Shown here: piece after piece, positions 9,063 to 16,623 of the stretch
Numbering within the stretch: position 1 is the first letter of the stretch
Layout of the letters: each line of letters starts with the position of its first letter
Source of the DNA: Pontibacter diazotrophicus
GTDB taxonomy: Bacteria > Bacteroidota > Bacteroidia > Cytophagales > Hymenobacteraceae
Length of the DNA: 64,000 bases
Reading direction: 5' to 3'
NCBI RefSeq assembly: GCF_003367245.1
Contig: NZ_QRGR01000013.1
Location: 1 to 64,000, forward strand
Program-made: the position numbers and the translations under genes
Notes under the pieces: generated by a model
What the model was told of the DNA's origin: nothing
Database searches by the model: none
What the model saw: only the letters and a program-made list of their open reading frames with translations

Positions 9063-9482
9063 ATGAAAAACCCTGTTTGCCCGCGTTGCAGTGCCTCGCA
9101 AGTAGTGAAAAGTGGCATCGTAAATGATAGACAGCGCTACCGCTGTAAGCCTTGTGCCTATTATTTCTCAGTGAACAAACTAGGTAAGAACATTGATAGC
9201 TATTATGTCACTAAAGCGCTGCAGCTATACATCGAGGGAATCAGTTACCGAGAAATAGAGCGTATTTTGGGCGTAAGCCATGTGTCGGTGATGAACTGGG
9301 TTCGGAAATACAAAATTAAGGCGCCGGAGCAAACAGAATACCATCCTACCTACAAAATATTGAATCATACCGAACTGGTAGAATACATGAAACTGGGTGA
9401 TAATTTAAAAGGGGCTGGCATGATGATAACAGAACTAGGCGATAAGTACATGATGATAAAATGGAAAAGGTTTAGGGAATAA
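9063..9482 (+). CDS. InsA-like zinc-ribbon/HTH protein, probably a domesticated regulator
   Basis: A 139-residue protein. Residues 1-36 form a zinc ribbon with Cys6, Cys9, Cys28 and Cys31; residues about 47-85 form a helix-turn-helix (YREIERILGVSHVSVMNWVRKY). Both match InsA of IS1 elements. The C-terminal 50 residues are unlike InsA, and no InsB-type DDE nuclease follows in any frame. There are no obvious terminal inverted repeats: the gene ends in a normal terminator. It is therefore probably not a transposase but a DNA-binding protein derived from one. It precedes the acetate/propionate locus in the same direction, so a regulatory role there is a reasonable guess but unproved. Confidence 0.75.
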   Translation: MKNPVCPRCSASQVVKSGIVNDRQRYRCKPCAYYFSVNKLGKNIDSYYVTKALQLYIEGISYREIERILGVSHVSVMNWVRKYKIKAPEQTEYHPTYKILNHTELVEYMKLGDNLKGAGMMITELGDKYMMIKWKRFRE

Positions 9483-9503
9483 GCAGAACGCCGTTCTAAG
9501 AAA

Positions 9504-9551
9504 TATAAAACAAGAGCTGCCATCACATAAGATGGCAGCTCTTGTTTTATA
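9504..9551 (+). terminator. Terminator after InsA-like gene
   Basis: A perfect 21-bp stem (9504-9524 with 9531-9551) around a 6-nt loop, with T-rich sequence in the right arm. It isolates the InsA-like gene from the porin gene. Confidence 0.9.
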
Positions 9552-9721
9552 TAATTGTTTGATACATAATGATTTAATCTTAATAAGAAGTGCGTATGTA
9601 TAGAAAATTACCATATAAGTACTTCCGTTTATCCTTTATTCCGGCATTTGCTTAAAATAGCTTATCGATATCAGGGAGCAGCTGCCCATTGTTTTTCTTC
9701 TTTATTTAATCCTGAAAATCA

Positions 9722-11059
9722 ATGAGAAAAGTATTGTTAAGGATAGTAGTGGGGCTTGGTCTCTGCTGTTTCGGAGAAAGTGCGATGGCGCAGGGGTCCG
9801 TTCTTTATGGTGCGGGTATGAAAGTGCCGGTTAACGAGGATGGTTCCAAGTATTTTCGCATTATCACATGGCACCAGGTGTGGACACGCTATAACGAGAA
9901 CAACTCCGGTTCCCTCAGAAACGGAGAATTGCAGAACAGTACATTTGATGTTGGCCTCCGGCGTTCCCGCTTTCTGCTTTACTCCCAGATATCACCACGC
10001 TTTCTGATATTAACCCATTTCGGAATAAACAACCAGAACGCGGTGAGTGGCGGCTACCTGGACAACGACGGCAAAAAGCCGCAGCTATTTATGCACGATG
10101 CCTGGGTAGAGTACAAGGTGTTTGGTGATTATTTGTCGATGGGTACAGGCCTCCACTACTGGAACGGTATTTCACGCATGTCCAATGCCAGCACCCTGAA
10201 CATCCTGACTTTGGATGCGCCAGTCTTCAACTGGCCAACTATAGAAACTATCGACCAGTTTGCCCGCATGCTGGGTGTGTATGCTAAAGGTGAAATCGGT
10301 CAACTAGATTACCGTGTAGCTGTGAACAACCCTTTCCAGACAAACACCGCGGAGGGTATTTCCGATGTAGCAGACTTTAATCCCAGAAACAACAAAAAAG
10401 TATACCAGGGTTATTTCAATTACCAGTTCATGGAGCAGGAGTCGAACCTCCTGCCTTTTATGGTAGGCACCTACCTGGGCACTAAAAGAGTCTTTAACCT
10501 CGGTGCCGGCTTTATGCACAACGAAGATGGTATGTGGCGGGAGCAGCCGGCATTTGTGGGTATGCAGACTTTTAAAGAAAACATTACTCTTTTTGGTGCA
10601 GATGCTTTCCTCGATCTGCCACTTAATATAGAATCAGGTACTGCGGTTACGGCCTATGCTGCCTATTACGATTATAACTTCGGCAGAAACCACGTGCGCA
10701 GCATCGGCCTTCTAAACCCCGCCACTGGCGGCGGCGCGCTGCGGGGCAATGCATACCCCGCTATAGGTACAGGCGATATAGTGTATGGACAGGCCGGTTT
10801 CCTGCTGCCACGGGGTTTGTTCGGAGAAGAAGCCCGCCTGCAGCCCTATACCGCCTACAGCTATGGGCGTTTTGATGGTGTGCGTAACGACGGGGGAGAT
10901 AAAGTGCCTGTGAAGGTGCTGGACGTTGGCGCTAACCTGCTGCTGGAAGGGCACCACTCCAAGCTGACACTCAACTACCGCCATCGCCCGGACTTCACCA
11001 ACCCCAGTGACCTGAAGTACAGACCGGAGATTACGCTACAGGCAATGATTTACTTATAA
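9722..11059 (+). CDS. OprO/OprP-like outer-membrane porin
   Basis: A 445-residue protein with a signal peptide (about 1-23, ending AMAQ) followed by alternating amphipathic strands and a C-terminal strand ending QAMIYL, as expected for a beta-barrel. Motifs such as FDVGLRRSRFLLYSQISPRF and repeated aromatic girdles resemble the phosphate-selective porin (OprO/P) superfamily. In this position, before a DUF4212/SLC5 pair, it probably passes small carboxylates across the outer membrane rather than phosphate; that is inferred from context. The next gene starts 45 bp downstream, so it likely heads the transport operon. Confidence 0.8.
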   Translation: MRKVLLRIVVGLGLCCFGESAMAQGSVLYGAGMKVPVNEDGSKYFRIITWHQVWTRYNENNSGSLRNGELQNSTFDVGLRRSRFLLYSQISPRFLILTHFGINNQNAVSGGYLDNDGKKPQLFMHDAWVEYKVFGDYLSMGTGLHYWNGISRMSNASTLNILTLDAPVFNWPTIETIDQFARMLGVYAKGEIGQLDYRVAVNNPFQTNTAEGISDVADFNPRNNKKVYQGYFNYQFMEQESNLLPFMVGTYLGTKRVFNLGAGFMHNEDGMWREQPAFVGMQTFKENITLFGADAFLDLPLNIESGTAVTAYAAYYDYNFGRNHVRSIGLLNPATGGGALRGNAYPAIGTGDIVYGQAGFLLPRGLFGEEARLQPYTAYSYGRFDGVRNDGGDKVPVKVLDVGANLLLEGHHSKLTLNYRHRPDFTNPSDLKYRPEITLQAMIYL

Positions 11060-11104
11060 AAATATAGTAGTTTATAACAGACACCTAAATCTTAAAAATG
11101 TAAC

Positions 11105-11368
11105 ATGGAAAATAACAGACAAAAAATGCAGGAGTACTGGAAGCGCAACGTCCGGATTCTCTTTATTCTGCTTGGCATATGGTTTCTGGTCTCGTTTGTC
11201 TTCGGGATACTTTTAAAAGATGAACTCAACCAGATTAGGATGGGAGGATTTAAGCTCGGCTTCTGGTTTGCCCAGCAGGGCTCCATCTACTGCTTCGTTA
11301 TCATCATCTTCGTTTATGTGTGGCTGATGAACAGGCTGGACCGGGAGTTTGATGTGCACGAAGATTAA
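11105..11368 (+). CDS. DUF4212 small subunit of sodium:solute symporter
   Basis: An 87-residue protein with two membrane helices (about 17-37 and 54-80). The hallmark features of DUF4212 are visible: a YWKRNVR-type start, then GFKLGFWFAQQGSIYCF. Family members are encoded next to acetate-type SLC5 symporters and are regarded as their small subunit. It lies 45 bp after the porin and 45 bp before the symporter. Confidence 0.92.
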   Translation: MENNRQKMQEYWKRNVRILFILLGIWFLVSFVFGILLKDELNQIRMGGFKLGFWFAQQGSIYCFVIIIFVYVWLMNRLDREFDVHED

Positions 11369-11413
11369 TCACCTTTTCTATCATAAAGAAGTTCAACTAT
11401 AACTTATAAGACA

Positions 11414-13102
11414 ATGGGTATTTTAACCTGGACATATATTATCGTAGGAATCACGTTTACCATTTACATTGGCATTGCTATCTGGTCCAGAGCGGGTTCC
11501 ACAAAGGACTTTTACGTGGCGGGCGGAGGCGTGTCTCCGTTGGCAAACGGATTGGCCACTGCGGCGGACTGGATGTCGGCAGCCTCTTTTATCTCCATGG
11601 CCGGCCTTATCTCGTTTATGGGGTACGACGGTTCTGTTTACCTCATGGGCTGGACGGGTGGCTACGTATTGCTGGCCCTGCTCCTGGCACCGTACCTGCG
11701 CAAGTTTGGCAAATTTACGGTGCCTGATTTTGTCGGGGACCGGTACTACTCTAAAACTGCCCGTATGGTGGCGCTGGTATGTGCTATCTTTATTTCCTTT
11801 ACTTATGTGGCCGGCCAGATGCGCGGAGTGGGTATCGTATTTTCCCGTTTCCTTGAAGTAGATATCAACACAGGGGTTATCATTGGTATGATCATCGTGC
11901 TTTTCTATGCCGTGTTAGGAGGTATGAAAGGAATCACGTACACGCAGGTGGCGCAATTCTGCGTGTTGATTTTCGCCTATATGGTTCCCGCCATATTTAT
12001 ATCCATCCTCCTCACAGGAAATCCCATCCCGCAGCTGGGTTTTGGTGGCGAGTTGAAAGAAGGAGGCTATCTGCTGGACAGGCTGGATGGCGTACTGACC
12101 GAACTCGGTTTTGCTGCCTATACGGAAGGCAGCAAGTCAACAATTGATGTGTTCTTCATCACTGCAGCTCTTATGGTGGGTACTGCTGGTTTGCCACACG
12201 TAATTGTGCGCTTCTTTACAGTGCCTAAAGTGAAGGATGCCCGTAAGTCAGCAGGGTATGCGTTACTCTTTATCTCCATACTCTATACCACTGCCCCTGC
12301 TGTAGGAGCCTATGGTATGTACAACATGCTGCAAACCACAAGCGGGCGCGAAATTGCCTCTATGCCGCAATGGATGAATAACTGGCAACGGACAGGCTTG
12401 ATTGAGGTGTATGACAAAAACAAAGACGGGCTGATACAATATGTGAAAAACACGGAAGAGAATGAGCTGATAATAGATAAGGACATCATGGTGCTGGCCA
12501 ATCCGGAGATTGCACAACTGCCTAACTGGGTAGTCGCCTTAGTGGCAGCCGGTGGCCTGGCAGCGGCGCTTTCTACAGCGGCTGGCCTGTTGCTGGTTAT
12601 TTCCACCTCTATTGCCCACGACTTATTAAAAAAGTCGCTTACGCCTGATATTTCTGAGAAGCAGGAGTTGATAGCGGCGCGTGCCGCCGCTACGGTGGCG
12701 GTTGTGATTGCAGGTTACTTCGGTATCAATCCTCCGGGTTTTGTGGCAGAAGTAGTTGCTTTTGCATTCGGGTTGGCTGCCGCTTCCTTCTTCCCTGTTA
12801 TCATCATGGGCATTTTTTCTACCCGTATGAACAAGCAGGGTGCCATCTGGGGCATGGCTTCCGGGCTTTTGTTTACCATAGCTTATATATCGTACTTTAA
12901 GTTTGTTAACCCTGCGGCCAATGTGCCTGAAAACTGGTGGTTTGGTATCTCACCGGAAGGTATTGGCACCTTAGGTATGATTCTTAACTTCATTGTATCG
13001 AGTATCGTGTCTCGCTTCACACCAGCCCCTCCGGTTCATATCCAGGAGCTGGTAGAGGATATCCGCATACCACGCGGTGCAGGTACAGCATCACATCATT
13101 AA
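11414..13102 (+). CDS. SLC5-type sodium:solute symporter (ActP-like)
   Basis: A 562-residue inner-membrane transporter of the solute:sodium symporter family, with about 13 helices. The region FYVAGGGVSPLANGLATAADWMSAA is typical of the acetate/pyruvate-type branch that pairs with DUF4212 proteins. A loop before a late helix carries an EF-hand-like stretch DKNKDGLIQY (from residue 334). The neighbouring porin and two acyl-CoA synthetases favour acetate, propionate or a similar monocarboxylate as substrate; the sequence alone does not fix it. The gene is followed by a dispersed imperfect palindrome and a gttagaaag-type tract before the next transcription block. Confidence 0.9.
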   Translation: MGILTWTYIIVGITFTIYIGIAIWSRAGSTKDFYVAGGGVSPLANGLATAADWMSAASFISMAGLISFMGYDGSVYLMGWTGGYVLLALLLAPYLRKFGKFTVPDFVGDRYYSKTARMVALVCAIFISFTYVAGQMRGVGIVFSRFLEVDINTGVIIGMIIVLFYAVLGGMKGITYTQVAQFCVLIFAYMVPAIFISILLTGNPIPQLGFGGELKEGGYLLDRLDGVLTELGFAAYTEGSKSTIDVFFITAALMVGTAGLPHVIVRFFTVPKVKDARKSAGYALLFISILYTTAPAVGAYGMYNMLQTTSGREIASMPQWMNNWQRTGLIEVYDKNKDGLIQYVKNTEENELIIDKDIMVLANPEIAQLPNWVVALVAAGGLAAALSTAAGLLLVISTSIAHDLLKKSLTPDISEKQELIAARAAATVAVVIAGYFGINPPGFVAEVVAFAFGLAAASFFPVIIMGIFSTRMNKQGAIWGMASGLLFTIAYISYFKFVNPAANVPENWWFGISPEGIGTLGMILNFIVSSIVSRFTPAPPVHIQELVEDIRIPRGAGTASHH

Positions 13103-13130
13103 CAGATTGTGAGTTAATAAAAAAGAAAAG

Positions 13131-13207
13131 ACCTAACCCTTCCCTCCAAGAAAGGGAGTCATACTCATGGTAGTAATTCCCCTCCTTGGAGGGGCTAGGG
13201 GTGGGTT
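13131..13207. repeat. Imperfect palindrome, pyrimidine/purine-rich
   Basis: The left arm around 13131-13150 (cctaacccttccctccaag) pairs imperfectly with the right arm around 13184-13207 (cttggagggg... ctaggggtgggtt). It resembles a dispersed intergenic palindrome I have seen in many Bacteroidota genomes; that is from memory and unverified. It may serve as a 3' end for the symporter transcript. Confidence 0.55.
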
Positions 13208-13221
13208 CACTAATCCAGAAC

Positions 13222-13268
13222 AACTTTTTAACTCTCTAACTTTCTAACTCCCAAACTCCCTAACTCTC
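13222..13268 (-). repeat. gttagaaag-type tract, inverted orientation
   Basis: Reads as repeats of taactttc/taactctc on the plus strand, the reverse complement of the unit after hslU. It ends 4 bp before the start codon of the 71-residue membrane protein, so it forms the leader of that gene. Confidence 0.7.
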
Positions 13269-13272
13269 CCCC

Positions 13273-13488
13273 ATGCAAGACAAGGTAAAAGGCAGGCGAC
13301 TCTTTTTCATCAGTGTCCTCTTTCTGGCACTGCTAAGCTTCCCTGTGCTTTCTATCTTCAACAAAGGGGGCATGGTGGCAGGGGTGCCGGTGCTGTACCT
13401 GTACATCATGTTGGTATGGCTGGGGTGTATTGTGGCCGTTGGATTATTTGTGGAAAGGAGCAGAACTAAAAGAGAGACAAAACAATAA
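13273..13488 (+). CDS. Small two-helix membrane protein next to sensor-transporter
   Basis: A 71-residue protein with two membrane helices (about 10-27 and 36-60), a GGMVAGVPVLYLYIMLVWLG segment and a basic tail. It resembles the small subunits (DUF3311/DUF4212-like) encoded beside SLC5 transporters, but I do not recognise a named family. It stops 3 bp before the SLC5-STAC kinase, so the two are almost certainly co-translated, and it may be the small subunit of that protein's transporter part. No ribosome site stands out. Confidence 0.75.
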   Translation: MQDKVKGRRLFFISVLFLALLSFPVLSIFNKGGMVAGVPVLYLYIMLVWLGCIVAVGLFVERSRTKRETKQ

Positions 13489-13491
13489 GGA

Positions 13492-16215
13492 ATGAACTAT
13501 TGGCTCGTCATCGGGGTGTCATTTTGCTACCTGGCTTTGCTCTTCGGGCTGGCTTCATGGGCAGAAACGCGTTCAGCGGCGGGCAAGAGCTTTGTGAGCA
13601 ACCCGTATATCTATGCCCTCTCTATGGCGGTGTACTGCACCGCCTGGACCTATTACGGCAGCGTAGGGCGTGCCGCCACTTCAGGGCTGGAATACCTTGC
13701 CATCTACATAGGCCCCACACTGATGGCCCCGCTGTGGTGGGTGGTGCTGCGCAAGATCATTCGCATCTGCAAAGTGCAGCGTATCACCACCATTGCCGAC
13801 TTCATTTCCTCGCGCTACGGTAAGAATATAACCTTGGGTAGCATCGTGACGGTGGTGTGTGTGCTGGGCGTGATTCCGTACATCTCTATCCAATTGAAAG
13901 CCATTGCCAGCAGCCTGAGTGTGTTAACAAGCACGACCATGGAGGCAGAGGCTTTCCCGGACACTTCTTTCTTCATTGCTATTGGGCTGGCACTGTTCAC
14001 CATTGTGTATGGCACGCGCCATATAGAAGCCACTGAACGGCACGAAGGAATGGTGACGGCCATTGCTTTTGAGTCGGTGCTGAAGCTGGTGGTGTTTATA
14101 GTGGCGGGTGTATTCGTGACCTACTTTGTCTTCAATGGGTTCGATGATATTATGGCGCAGGCGGTACAGCTGCCAGACTTTGAGGAGTTGATGACGTTCA
14201 GAAGTGAAGGTGGCTACGGTGAGTGGTTCTGGATGATATTCCTCTCGATGCTGGCAATCCTTTTCCTGCCCCGCCAGTTCCAAGTAGCCGTGGTGGAGAA
14301 CGTAAACGAACAGCACCTGAACAAGGCCATGTGGCTGTTCCCGCTGTACCTGTTCGTGATCAATATTTTCGTGCTGCCCATTGCCTTGGGTGGTCGCCTG
14401 CTCTTTGCCCCCGGCAGCATCGATGCCGATATGTTTGTGCTGGCTATTCCGCTGAGCCAGGGCCAGGGGGTGCTGGCGCTGCTGGTGTACCTGGGCGGTT
14501 TTTCGGCGGCTACCAGTATGGTGATTGTGGCGACCATTGCCCTGAGTGTGATGATGAGCAACAACCTGGTGATGCCGCTGATGGTAGGTACGCCCTACTT
14601 TAAAACAGGCAACCAGGACCGGCTGACGCGCTTCCTGATCTACAGCCGCCGCCTTTGTATTCTGCTGGTGCTGGTACTGGCCTACCTCTACTACAAAGGG
14701 GTGGCAGAGTACTACTCGCTGGTAGAGGTGGGGCTGGTGAGCTTTGCGGCAGTGGCACAGTTTGCACCGGCTGTTATAGGCGGCATCTTCTGGAAGGAGG
14801 GCACCAAAGGCGGCGCATTGGCAGGCATTATAATGGGCTCTGTGCTGTGGTTTTATACGTTAGTGGTGCCGTCTATGGTAGGTGTGAGCATGCTGCCAAC
14901 GAGCGTGATGAGCGAAGGTGCTTTTGGGATAGCCCTGCTGAAGCCTTTCGAGCTTTTTGGGCTGCAGGGCCTGGATTATATCTCCCATGCTATGTTCTGG
15001 ACCATGTCCCTTAACACAGCACTGTACATTGGGGTATCGCTGCTGAGCCGGCAGACCTCGCAGGAACGGAACCAGGCAGAGGTGTTTGTGGATATCTTCC
15101 GGTACTCTACTGTGTACGAATCATCTATCATCTGGAAAGGTACCGCTTACCTGCCTGACATCAGATCACTGTTAATTAGCTTTCTGGGGGAACAGCGTAC
15201 AGAAAGTGCCTTGCAGACATTTCACCGGAAGTATCCTGCCCCTGAGAGCGAAACTGGTCTGGCGGACCCAAAACTGGTGACTTATGCCGAGAAGCTTTTG
15301 TCAGGCGTCATCGGCTCCTCTTCGGCCCATATCATGGTGGGCTCAGTCGTGAAGGAGGAGGAGATAAGCATAGACGAGGTGCTGGACATCCTGCGCGAAT
15401 CGCAGCAACTCATTTCCATGAATAATGAGCTGCGGCGCAAGTCAAAGGAGCTGCGCCTGGCTACGGGGCAACTGCGCAGCGCCAACGAGCGCCTGAAGCA
15501 GCTGGATGAGCTGAAAGATGAGTTCCTTTCTACAGTTACACATGAACTGCGCACGCCGCTAACTTCTATCAGGGCATTGTCTGAAATATTGTATGATAAC
15601 CCCGAGCTGGAGCGGGAGGACCAGGAGCACTTTCTGCAGACTATCGTGAAGGAGTCGGAGCGCCTGAGCCGCTTGATAACGCAGGTGCTGGATCTGGAGC
15701 GCTTTGAGAGCGGAAAACAGGAGCTGAACATAGCGCCAGTGCAATTGCGGGAGGTGGTAAAGGAATCGGTGGAAGCACTGGAGCGGTTGATAGAGGAGAA
15801 GGGGATTACGCTGGTGGTGGATGTACAGCAGAATCTGCCCCCGCTACTGGCCGACCGCGACCGCCTGATACAGGTGCTGGTAAACCTCATTTCCAACGCC
15901 ATCAAGTTCTGTAACCCGGAACAGGGGGAAATTACGGTGTCGGGCTACTGGATTGATGGACAAGTGAAAGTGAATGTGATGGACAACGGCAAAGGCATAG
16001 ACCAGGAGAGCCAGGAGCAGATATTCGATAAGTTTTACCAGGCCCGGAACCAGAACATCCGCAAGCCGGAGGGCAGTGGGCTGGGACTGGCTATCTGCAA
16101 AAAAATCATTGTGTCGCACAAGGGGCGGCTGTGGGTGGATAGTGAACCGGGCAAAGGCGCTAAGTTCTCCTTTACGTTGCCTGTAAATGTGCCGGTTCCG
16201 GCAGCTAAAGCATAA
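13492..16215 (+). CDS. SLC5-STAC sensor histidine kinase (CbrA-like)
   Basis: A 907-residue fusion. Residues 1 to about 530 are an SLC5 transporter core with about 13 helices. A STAC domain (about 545-630) contains the stretch YLPDIRSLLISFLG and the later GSSSAHIMVGSVVKEE. A coiled coil (about 630-672) leads to HisKA with phospho-acceptor His684 (HELRTPL), and HATPase with Asn802 in NLISNAIKF, DNGKGI and GSGLGL boxes. CbrA-type proteins couple a transporter-like domain to a two-component kinase. Here the kinase lies inside a short-chain-acid locus, so a role in sensing that substrate is likely but inferred. The response regulator follows 4 bp later. Confidence 0.93.
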   Translation: MNYWLVIGVSFCYLALLFGLASWAETRSAAGKSFVSNPYIYALSMAVYCTAWTYYGSVGRAATSGLEYLAIYIGPTLMAPLWWVVLRKIIRICKVQRITTIADFISSRYGKNITLGSIVTVVCVLGVIPYISIQLKAIASSLSVLTSTTMEAEAFPDTSFFIAIGLALFTIVYGTRHIEATERHEGMVTAIAFESVLKLVVFIVAGVFVTYFVFNGFDDIMAQAVQLPDFEELMTFRSEGGYGEWFWMIFLSMLAILFLPRQFQVAVVENVNEQHLNKAMWLFPLYLFVINIFVLPIALGGRLLFAPGSIDADMFVLAIPLSQGQGVLALLVYLGGFSAATSMVIVATIALSVMMSNNLVMPLMVGTPYFKTGNQDRLTRFLIYSRRLCILLVLVLAYLYYKGVAEYYSLVEVGLVSFAAVAQFAPAVIGGIFWKEGTKGGALAGIIMGSVLWFYTLVVPSMVGVSMLPTSVMSEGAFGIALLKPFELFGLQGLDYISHAMFWTMSLNTALYIGVSLLSRQTSQERNQAEVFVDIFRYSTVYESSIIWKGTAYLPDIRSLLISFLGEQRTESALQTFHRKYPAPESETGLADPKLVTYAEKLLSGVIGSSSAHIMVGSVVKEEEISIDEVLDILRESQQLISMNNELRRKSKELRLATGQLRSANERLKQLDELKDEFLSTVTHELRTPLTSIRALSEILYDNPELEREDQEHFLQTIVKESERLSRLITQVLDLERFESGKQELNIAPVQLREVVKESVEALERLIEEKGITLVVDVQQNLPPLLADRDRLIQVLVNLISNAIKFCNPEQGEITVSGYWIDGQVKVNVMDNGKGIDQESQEQIFDKFYQARNQNIRKPEGSGLGLAICKKIIVSHKGRLWVDSEPGKGAKFSFTLPVNVPVPAAKA

Positions 16216-16219
16216 TAGT

Positions 16220-16612
16220 ATGAAGCAGGAAAAAGAGAAGCTGAAAATACTGGTGGTAGATGACGAGCCCAGCATCCTGATGCCGCTGGAGTTCCTGATG
16301 CGCAAGAATGGCTTTCAGGTTTTTATTGCGCGCAACGGCACCGAGGCTATGGAGAGTGTGAACAGCGAACTGCCGCAGGTGGTGGTACTGGATATTATGA
16401 TGCCCGATGTGGACGGCTACGAAGTATGCCGCCGGATCAGGGAGAAAAAAGAAATGAGCGGGGCAAAGGTTATTTTCCTTAGCGCCAAGACAAAGGAGGC
16501 AGATATCAAAAAAGGCTATGCGGCAGGGGCAGATCTCTATATTCCGAAGCCTTTCTCGACCCGCTTTCTGATGGAGAAGATAAAGGAGTTAACGGGAACT
16601 GTTTCAAAGTAA
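16220..16612 (+). CDS. Single-domain response regulator
   Basis: A 130-residue receiver domain only. The acidic pair is in VVDDEPS, the phospho-acceptor is Asp58 in VVVLDIMMPD, and Thr/Ser and Lys sites are in FLSAKTKE and YIPKPF. There is no output domain. It starts 4 bp after the sensor kinase and is surely its partner. How the signal reaches transcription is not evident: it could act on another protein, or on the InsA-like HTH protein upstream. I chose the ATG at 16220 because the longer GTG start would overlap the kinase and add an unrelated tail. Confidence 0.92.
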   Translation: MKQEKEKLKILVVDDEPSILMPLEFLMRKNGFQVFIARNGTEAMESVNSELPQVVVLDIMMPDVDGYEVCRRIREKKEMSGAKVIFLSAKTKEADIKKGYAAGADLYIPKPFSTRFLMEKIKELTGTVSK

Positions 16613-16623
16613 ATGCTGAAGCT

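Noticed and set aside
9063..9482. Active IS1 insertion sequence
   Set aside because: There is no InsB frame, no terminal inverted repeats were seen, and the C-terminus differs from InsA.
13500..15014. Several plus-strand overlapping frames in the sensor-kinase gene
   Set aside because: They are GC-driven shadows of the 907-residue gene without domain content.
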